From RGIG9115 sp045128915 (GTDB lineage: Bacteria; Bacillota; Clostridia; UBA1381): a stretch of 64,000 bases of DNA. The first letter of the stretch is position 1, and the number at the start of each line of letters is the position of its first letter. The stretch lies in the NCBI GenBank assembly GCA_045128915.1, contig JBGVIT010000059.1, positions 27,628-91,627 of the forward strand. Direction: 5' to 3'. Shown here piece by piece: positions 58,023 to 64,000 of the stretch. The position numbers and the translations under genes are program-made. Below the pieces are notes generated by a model. It was given only the letters and a program-made list of their open reading frames with translations, was not told the DNA's origin and did not search any database.

Positions 58023-59456
58023 ATGAAGGTTTTATTTGCTACTTCCGAAGCAGCTCCGTTTGTTAAAACGGGAGGGCTTGGCGATGTTGCCGGTTCGCTT
58101 CCAAAGGTGCTTTGCGATAAAAACGTTGATACACGTGTTATTCTGCCTCTCTATAAGTGCATACCACAGTATTTTCAGGACCGGATGGAATACATTGACT
58201 GCATTTATATCGATGTTGCCTGGAGAAAGCAATATTGCGGTATAATGAAGCTTGTTCACAACGGTGTAACGTACTATTTTATAGATAATAAATTCTATTT
58301 CAACGGCGATAAACCCTATGACCATATACATCTTGACGTAGAAAAATTTGTTTTCTTTTCAAAAGCAGTTTTGTCCGTTTTACCAACAATCGGATTCAGA
58401 CCTGACGTAATACATTGTAATGATTGGCAGACCGGTGCTGTACCCGTTTTGCTTGACACCTTTTACGACAACGAGTTTTACAGAGGAATAAAAACAGTTA
58501 TGACTGTCCACAACCTTAAATTTCAGGGCCGTTGGGGGATTGATGAAATTAAGGACGTTATGGGTATTGATGATTATTACTACACAGGTGATAAGCTTGA
58601 GTTTTATAATGATGCAAATCTTCTCAAAGGCGGGCTTGTGTATGCCAATAAAATTTCTACCGTCAGCGAAACATATGCACGTGAAGTAACGACTGCTGAA
58701 TACGGCGAAGGCCTTGACGGTATTATGCGTGCAAGAGAAAACGACCTTGTAGGCATTGTAAACGGCATTTCCTATGAGGAATGGAATAGCCGTACCGATA
58801 CCTTTATTCCCAACAACTACAATATGAGGAATATATTCAAGGAAAAGATAAAAAATAAAACAGCATTGCAGGAGGAGCTTGGACTTGAAGTGAATCCTGA
58901 CAAGATGATGATAGGTATAGTATCAAGATTAACCGACCAGAAAGGCTTTGACCTGGTTTCCTATGCAATGGATAGGCTTACGGAGGGCGGCTGTCAGTTG
59001 GTTATATTGGGAACCGGTGATGAGGGTTATGAAAATCTTTTCCGCCATTATGCGTGGAAGTGTCCTCAAAGCGTTGCATCATGCATATACTTTTCAAATG
59101 AAATGTCTCACAAGATATATGCTGCGTGTGATGCATTCCTTATGCCTTCCAGATTTGAACCCTGCGGGCTTTCACAGCTTATCAGCCTACGCTATGGAAC
59201 AGTACCCATTGTCCGCGAAACAGGCGGCTTGAAGGACACGGTTATTCCGTATAACGAATATACCGGTGAGGGTAACGGTTTTTCATTTGCCAACTATGAC
59301 TCGAACGATATGTTAAATGTTATATACTATGCAATGGATATTTACTATAACAGAAAAACTCAGTGGCATAAGCTTGTGCTTTCAGGCATGAGATGTGACT
59401 ATTCGTGGGACGTTTCAGCAGATAAATATATAAAAATGTATGAGAGTCTGCTTTAA
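58023..59456 (+). CDS. glgA: Glycogen synthase (ADP-glucose)
   Basis: GT5 glycosyltransferase extending alpha-1,4-glucan from ADP-glucose. The 477-residue protein has the N-terminal substrate loop FVKTGGLGDVAGSLPK (residues about 13-28), VIHCNDWQTGAVP near 128, IVSRLTDQKGFDLV near 300 and the C-terminal acceptor/donor motif PSRFEPCGLSQL near 377. GAAAGGATTG precedes the ATG. It is followed 29 bases before the glgP start and forms a three-gene glycogen unit with the phosphorylase and a GH13 enzyme. glgC and glgB are not in the window. Confidence 0.97.
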   Translation: MKVLFATSEAAPFVKTGGLGDVAGSLPKVLCDKNVDTRVILPLYKCIPQYFQDRMEYIDCIYIDVAWRKQYCGIMKLVHNGVTYYFIDNKFYFNGDKPYDHIHLDVEKFVFFSKAVLSVLPTIGFRPDVIHCNDWQTGAVPVLLDTFYDNEFYRGIKTVMTVHNLKFQGRWGIDEIKDVMGIDDYYYTGDKLEFYNDANLLKGGLVYANKISTVSETYAREVTTAEYGEGLDGIMRARENDLVGIVNGISYEEWNSRTDTFIPNNYNMRNIFKEKIKNKTALQEELGLEVNPDKMMIGIVSRLTDQKGFDLVSYAMDRLTEGGCQLVILGTGDEGYENLFRHYAWKCPQSVASCIYFSNEMSHKIYAACDAFLMPSRFEPCGLSQLISLRYGTVPIVRETGGLKDTVIPYNEYTGEGNGFSFANYDSNDMLNVIYYAMDIYYNRKTQWHKLVLSGMRCDYSWDVSADKYIKMYESLL

Positions 59457-59485
59457 TTTTACAGAATTTGAAGGGAATGAATATT

Positions 59486-61948
59486 TTGGCACAAACAAAG
59501 AAACTCACAGCTTCTCAGGAAGCAGTAAAAAAAGAAATAGTAGGAAAGGTAGAACGTCATTTCGGTAAAACAATGGACGAGGCCACTCCCAAAATGATTT
59601 ATACCGCCTGCGCCCTGACCGCGCGTGATAAAATAATGGAGCGATGGTCAAAATCTCATAAAACCATAAAACGTGACGGTAATAAAAAGCTTTATTATCT
59701 TTCATTTGAGTTCCTTATGGGACGTCTTTTGGCAACTTACGTTCTGAACCTGATGCAGACAGATGATTTCAGAGCTGCAGTAAGTGACCTTGGCTACAAG
59801 ATGGAGGATATAGTAGAGCTTGAAAATGATGCAGGACTCGGAAATGGCGGTCTTGGAAGATTGGCGGCTTGTTTTATTGACTCTCTTACAACTCTTGATT
59901 TGCCTGCATATGGCTGTACTATAAGATACGAATATGGTTTGTTCAAGCAGAAGATAGTTGACGGATACCAGACAGAGCTTCCTGACCCTTGGCTTGAAGA
60001 CGGCAACGTATGGGAAATTCCCAGACCTGAAGAAACTGTGGAGGTTAAATTCGGCGGTAATGTATATACAGATTGGTATGACGGACAGTTCTCATTCAGA
60101 TATGAAAACAGTCATACAATTCTTGCTATGCCCTATGATGTGCCTCTTTGCGGCTATGACTCAAATATAGTAAACAAGCTAAGACTCTGGAGTGCAAAGT
60201 CACCTGACGTTATGAACATGAGAGAGTTCAATAGCGGTAACTATGCCCGTGCGGTTGAAGAAAGACAGCTTGCAGAGGTTATATCAAAAGTCCTTTATCC
60301 GGAAGATAATCACACCGAGGGTAAGGAGCTTCGTCTTAAGCAGCAGTATTTCCTTGTTTCTGCTACATTGCAATGGATAATCCGCGAGTTCAAGGAAAGA
60401 AACGGCAATGATTTTTCAAAACTTCCTGATAAGGTTGTACTTCATATAAACGATACTCACCCAACACTTGCAATTCCTGAGCTTATGCGAATTCTTATGG
60501 ATAACGAAGGACTTGGTTGGGACGAAGCAATGGGCATTGTAAGAAAGGTATTTGCTTATACTAACCATACAGTAATGAGCGAAGCTCTTGAAAAGTGGCC
60601 CGTAGATATGTTCAGACGTGTTCTTCCGAGAATTCATATGATTACAGAGGAAATGAACAGACGTCTTATGGAATATCTCCAGCAGGTATATCCGAACGAT
60701 CCCGGCAAGCATAAATGGATGGCAATAATAGCTGACAATCAGGTATTTATGGCTAACATGTGTCTTGCAACCTGCTTTGCGGTAAACGGTGTATCAAAGC
60801 TCCATACAGAAATCCTTGTGAGCGATATATTCGCTGACTATTACAGACTTGACACAGACCGTTTCCATGCAATCACAAACGGAATAACGTTCAGACGCTG
60901 GATTTCCAACTGTAACCCTGACCTTGCAGACCTTATTACAAGCACAATCGGTAAGAAGTGGCTTAAGGATGCAAACGAGCTTAAGAAGCTTGCAGATTTT
61001 GCGAAGGATAAGGAGTTCCAGACGAAGTTTGAGGCAATCAAGCGGGCAAACAAGGAAAAGCTTGCTGAATATATCAAAGAAAATAACGGCATAGAAGTAA
61101 ACCCCGACTCAATCTTTGACGTGCAGAGTAAGCGTTTGCATGAATACAAGCGTCAGCTTATGAATGTGCTTCATATAATGGCGGAATATAACCGCATAAA
61201 AGCAAATCCAGGTCTTGAGTATTATCCAAAAACATATATTTTTGCGGCTAAGGCGGCTCCGGGATATGCAAGAGCAAAGCTTATTATAAAGCTTATAAAC
61301 AGCGTTGCAGAAATGATAAATAACGACAGCTCAATAGATGGCAAAATCAAGGTAGTATTCCTTGAAAACTATTCTGTATCCATTGCTGAAAAGCTTATTG
61401 TTGCGGCTGATATATCAGAACAGATTTCTACTGCAGGTAAAGAAGCATCCGGTACAGGTAACATGAAATTTATGCTCAACGGCGCAATTACAATCGGAAC
61501 TCTCGACGGAGCAAATGTGGAAATGATTGAGCAGGTAGGCTCGGATAATATTTATATATTTGGTCTTAAGGCAGACGAGGTTGAAGCAAGACTTCGATTC
61601 AATGACAATTCCGAGGTACAGACAATTTATGCAAACAATGCAGAGCTTCGTCAGGTACTAAATGATTTGCTTGATTGTCCCTTTGCTCAGAACAGTCAGA
61701 TTTTCCGTGACCTTTACCAGACTCTTATGTACGGTGATTACGGCTATGCGGATAACTATATGGTAGTTCGTGATTTTGAAGCATATATGGATACTCATCA
61801 GGAGCTTTCAATGCTTTATAAGAACAGAGAAAAATGGCTTGAAAAGGCTATTATGAATACAGCAATGTCAGGCTTCTTCTCAAGTGACAGAACTATAAAA
61901 GAGTACAATGAAAAAATCTGGAAGCTTACTCCAATGAAAAGCAAATAA
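59486..61948 (+). CDS. glgP: Glycogen/alpha-glucan phosphorylase
   Basis: PLP-dependent GT35 enzyme releasing glucose 1-phosphate from glycogen. The 820-residue protein has YYLSFEFLMGRLL near residue 70, NDAGLGNGGLGRLAACF (about 115-131), HINDTHPTLAIPELMR and the PLP-lysine motif EASGTGNMKFMLNGA near 660, then TIGTLDGANVEM. The start is placed at a TTG (59486), 9 bases after AAGGGA; the alternatives at 59468 and 59477 overlap or abut that site. It is next to glgA and a GH13 glucosidase, so synthesis and breakdown genes share a transcript. Normal length. Confidence 0.97.
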   Translation: MAQTKKLTASQEAVKKEIVGKVERHFGKTMDEATPKMIYTACALTARDKIMERWSKSHKTIKRDGNKKLYYLSFEFLMGRLLATYVLNLMQTDDFRAAVSDLGYKMEDIVELENDAGLGNGGLGRLAACFIDSLTTLDLPAYGCTIRYEYGLFKQKIVDGYQTELPDPWLEDGNVWEIPRPEETVEVKFGGNVYTDWYDGQFSFRYENSHTILAMPYDVPLCGYDSNIVNKLRLWSAKSPDVMNMREFNSGNYARAVEERQLAEVISKVLYPEDNHTEGKELRLKQQYFLVSATLQWIIREFKERNGNDFSKLPDKVVLHINDTHPTLAIPELMRILMDNEGLGWDEAMGIVRKVFAYTNHTVMSEALEKWPVDMFRRVLPRIHMITEEMNRRLMEYLQQVYPNDPGKHKWMAIIADNQVFMANMCLATCFAVNGVSKLHTEILVSDIFADYYRLDTDRFHAITNGITFRRWISNCNPDLADLITSTIGKKWLKDANELKKLADFAKDKEFQTKFEAIKRANKEKLAEYIKENNGIEVNPDSIFDVQSKRLHEYKRQLMNVLHIMAEYNRIKANPGLEYYPKTYIFAAKAAPGYARAKLIIKLINSVAEMINNDSSIDGKIKVVFLENYSVSIAEKLIVAADISEQISTAGKEASGTGNMKFMLNGAITIGTLDGANVEMIEQVGSDNIYIFGLKADEVEARLRFNDNSEVQTIYANNAELRQVLNDLLDCPFAQNSQIFRDLYQTLMYGDYGYADNYMVVRDFEAYMDTHQELSMLYKNREKWLEKAIMNTAMSGFFSSDRTIKEYNEKIWKLTPMKSK

Positions 61949-61965
61949 TAAAGGGTTGAGTGGTT

Positions 61966-63861
61966 TTGCATATAGAACACAATTCACAGAGTGATTTTTA
62001 CAGAGCCCCTTTTGGCGCTGTCAGCGCAGGGAGTGAAGTAACACTTAAGCTGTCAGTAACAGACGGCGGAATACCTCACAGTATAAAATGCTTCTGCCGA
62101 TACGGCGAGGAGGAGCAATGCCATAATATGTCATATATGCTAAGTGTGGCAGGGGCAAATATTTATGGGTGCACTATAAAAGCACCCGTAAAGCCATGCC
62201 TTTTGTGGTATTGGTTTCAGGTAAATACCAATGATGGCGTGTTTTATTACGGAAATAATGCTGAGCATCTTGGGGGTATAGGCGAGCCTTATACAAAAGA
62301 GCCTGACTCAAAGTACCAGATAACAGTTTATGGAGCGGATTATAAAACTCCGGATTGGTTCAAAAAATCCGTAGCATATCAGATTTTTCCTGACAGATTT
62401 TACAACTCAAATCCTGATGGCAGCCTTTGCGGCGAGAGAAATGACATAATAAAGCGTAATTGGGGCGAAGAACCTTTTTGTTCGCCGGAGCAGTTTGGCG
62501 GGGAGTATCTTGCAAACGATTTCTTTGGCGGAAACCTAAAGGGCATTGAACAAAAGCTTCCGTATCTTAAGGAGCTTGGAATATCCGTTATATATTTAAA
62601 TCCCATATTCAAAGCCTATTCAAACCACAGATATGATACGGGTGATTACGAGCAAATCGACTCTGTATTAGGCACAGAATCGGACTTTGTAAGCCTATGC
62701 AAAGAGGCTGAAAGTATGGGGATAAGAATAATACTTGACGGAGTATTTAACCATACGGGCAGCAACTCAAAGTATTTTAATAAAAACGGTGAGTATGACA
62801 GCATAGGAGCATATGAGAGTAAGGATTCTCCATATTATGATTGGTTTCGCTTCGGCGAAACCCGCGACGATTATGAGTGTTGGTGGGGAATAAAAACTCT
62901 GCCCCATACAGAAGAGAGCAGCAGATCTTTTCAGGAATATATATTATCAGGAGAAAACTCCATAATAAAAAAATGGCTGCGTCTTGGTGCATCAGGCTGG
63001 AGACTCGACGTGGTGGATGAGCTTCCGGGATTTTTCGTTAAGCTTCTTCGTGAAAATGCGAAACAAACAGACAGCGACGCAGTTATAATCGGAGAAGTAT
63101 GGGAGGATGCATCAAACAAAGTAAGCTACGGAGAGCAAAGAGAATATTTCTTAGGCAAAGAGCTTGATTCTGTAATGAACTATCCTCTGAAAAATGCAAT
63201 TATAGATGCAGTTTCAGGAAACATTGATTCAAAGGCTCTGGCAAGGCGAATTATGAGCCTTAAGGAAAACTATCCGCCTGAAGCTTTCTATTCATGCCTT
63301 AATATGCTTTCAAGTCATGATTCGGAGCGTATAATAATGGCGGTTTCAGGAGTAAATAAGCCTGCCGACAGAAAGGCTCAGGCTGAGGTTTCGTTGTCAG
63401 GAGATGTTCTTGAAAAAGCAAAATCAAGAGCGCTTTCGGCTATTGCTCTTCAAATGACGCTGCCGGGAGTACCGTGTGTTTACTACGGTGATGAAATAGC
63501 TATGGAGGGGTTTGCCGATCCGTCATGCCGCAGATGCTTCGATTGGTCAAAGACAGAAAATAACAGCTATATGGACTCTGTAAAAAAGTTGATTAAGCTT
63601 CGCTTTTCATCTCCTGCGTTCACAGAGGGAGAGCTTGAAATTTTATACACCATCGGCAGAGTATTTGCATTTGCCAGATATACAGATTCGGAAAAGTATG
63701 TTATTATAGCAAACCTTGGCGACAGCTATGAGCGTATAAGGCTTGATGCAGGAAGGCTTGGCATTACACATCTTAAATCAGAGTTTGAAGAGCTTTTTTC
63801 AGACGACGGAATATTCTTTGTTGATATAAACGCAAACCAAGTAAAAACATATAAACAATAA
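61966..63861 (+). CDS. GH13 alpha-glycosidase (neopullulanase/maltodextrin-glucosidase type)
   Basis: Cytoplasmic amylase-family enzyme acting on short alpha-glucans. The 631-residue protein has a CBM34-like N-terminal beta domain (residues 1-125) and then a TIM barrel with the four GH13 regions: DGVFNHTG, GWRLDVVDE (nucleophile D), IIGEVWED (acid/base E) and LSSHDSER (third acid). An inserted domain B carries the neopullulanase-type loop. The start is taken at a TTG (61966) giving MHIEHNSQSDFYR; a GTG at 61960 is the alternative. It follows glgP and probably trims phosphorylase-resistant branches. Its stop is 3 bases before repeat copy C. Confidence 0.9.
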   Translation: MHIEHNSQSDFYRAPFGAVSAGSEVTLKLSVTDGGIPHSIKCFCRYGEEEQCHNMSYMLSVAGANIYGCTIKAPVKPCLLWYWFQVNTNDGVFYYGNNAEHLGGIGEPYTKEPDSKYQITVYGADYKTPDWFKKSVAYQIFPDRFYNSNPDGSLCGERNDIIKRNWGEEPFCSPEQFGGEYLANDFFGGNLKGIEQKLPYLKELGISVIYLNPIFKAYSNHRYDTGDYEQIDSVLGTESDFVSLCKEAESMGIRIILDGVFNHTGSNSKYFNKNGEYDSIGAYESKDSPYYDWFRFGETRDDYECWWGIKTLPHTEESSRSFQEYILSGENSIIKKWLRLGASGWRLDVVDELPGFFVKLLRENAKQTDSDAVIIGEVWEDASNKVSYGEQREYFLGKELDSVMNYPLKNAIIDAVSGNIDSKALARRIMSLKENYPPEAFYSCLNMLSSHDSERIIMAVSGVNKPADRKAQAEVSLSGDVLEKAKSRALSAIALQMTLPGVPCVYYGDEIAMEGFADPSCRRCFDWSKTENNSYMDSVKKLIKLRFSSPAFTEGELEILYTIGRVFAFARYTDSEKYVIIANLGDSYERIRLDAGRLGITHLKSEFEELFSDDGIFFVDINANQVKTYKQ

Positions 63862-63864
63862 AAG

Positions 63865-64000
63865 GGGATGTTTAAAAATGCACAAACCGATCAATGACGT
63901 GAAACTGTTATTATAAGCATTCCAAAAATTCAGAAAACTTATAAATCATTGAGAAAATCCGCAAACTTGCGGATTTTTTCGTGTTTTTATGTCATTGAAC
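63865..64000 (+). repeat. Dispersed terminator-bearing repeat, copy C (cut by window end)
   Basis: At least 136 bp. The left end is GGGATGTTTAAAAAT, and TAAGCATTCC (63914-63923) can pair with the left end as in copies A and B. The terminator core is at 63954-63979, and the right part (TGTTTTTATGTCATTGAAC) matches the inner right arm of copy A. The left arm carries the ATCAATGACGT stretch otherwise found only on the opposite arm, so this copy has longer inverted repeats than A or B. Confidence 0.82.
63954..63979. terminator. Terminator core of repeat copy C
   Basis: AAAATCCGCAA pairs with TTGCGGATTTT plus further T residues; it would end the glgA-glgP-GH13 transcript. Confidence 0.88.

Overview
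This window looks like part of the chromosome of a strictly anaerobic, endospore-forming member of the Firmicutes (class Clostridia, plausibly a gut Oscillospirales/Ruminococcaceae-type organism). The evidence is a SigG-type sporulation sigma factor behind a SigF-type promoter, YtvI-like, PdaB-like and LonB-like proteins, an oxygen-scavenging flavodiiron protein with rubredoxin, an archaeal-type phosphoglycerate mutase/ThrB2-like enzyme, a class III fructose-1,6-bisphosphatase, and Firmicutes gene orders (tig-clpP-clpX, infC-rpmI-rplT). The DNA is moderately AT-rich, with strong AGGAGG-type ribosome binding sites. The lineage assignment is inference.

Layout. 1-8.4 kb: the 3' end of pgi, a small P-loop protein, thrC, a PocR/AraC-type regulator facing a DMT transporter and a beta-propeller protein, then a leftward group with rsmI, a TrmN6-like methyltransferase and a zinc-ribbon membrane protein. 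8.5-8.9 kb: the RNase P RNA gene. 8.9-11.65 kb: a small accessory island (Bro-N antirepressor-like gene, an unrecognised 290-aa protein and a small membrane-anchored protein). It is bracketed by two near-identical stem-loops and its codon use differs from the flanks. 11.7-20.6 kb: typA, an AEC transporter, tig-clpP-clpX, lysA and glyA. 20.6-25.9 kb (leftward): fbp, ctpA, a PucR/CdaR-like regulator and sigG. 26-33.4 kb: prfA, a small membrane protein, trmL, degV, an apgM-like gene, an AI-2E transporter and metG. 33.4-37.8 kb: a Wzz-like activator and a tyrosine kinase with a very tyrosine-rich tail, run together with fucU-like and rhaB-like sugar genes and a small export protein. 37.8-43.7 kb: a PdaB-like deacetylase, a 3D/G5 cell-wall protein, and a leftward hemZ / DnaC-like / SLOG / comF group. 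43.8-48 kb: infC (AUU start, attenuated leader), rpmI, rplT, an HD protein and ftsH. 48-50 kb (leftward): GH32 fructosidase and aldose epimerase. 50-57.9 kb: a LonB-like ATPase without its protease domain, efp, an acidic zinc-ribbon protein, MATE pump, D-lactate dehydrogenase, flavodiiron-rubredoxin fusion, stand-alone rubredoxin and ZIP transporter. 58-64 kb: glgA, glgP and a GH13 glucosidase.

The main unusual element is a family of about 120-bp dispersed repeats (37660-37781, 39968-40087, and 63865 to the window end). They have terminal inverted repeats, a conserved end hairpin and a built-in bidirectional intrinsic terminator, and each lies immediately behind a stop codon. One copy fills almost the whole gap between two convergent genes. 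They look like mobile (MITE-like) terminators. No CRISPR array, tRNA, 16S/23S rRNA or complete transposon was seen.
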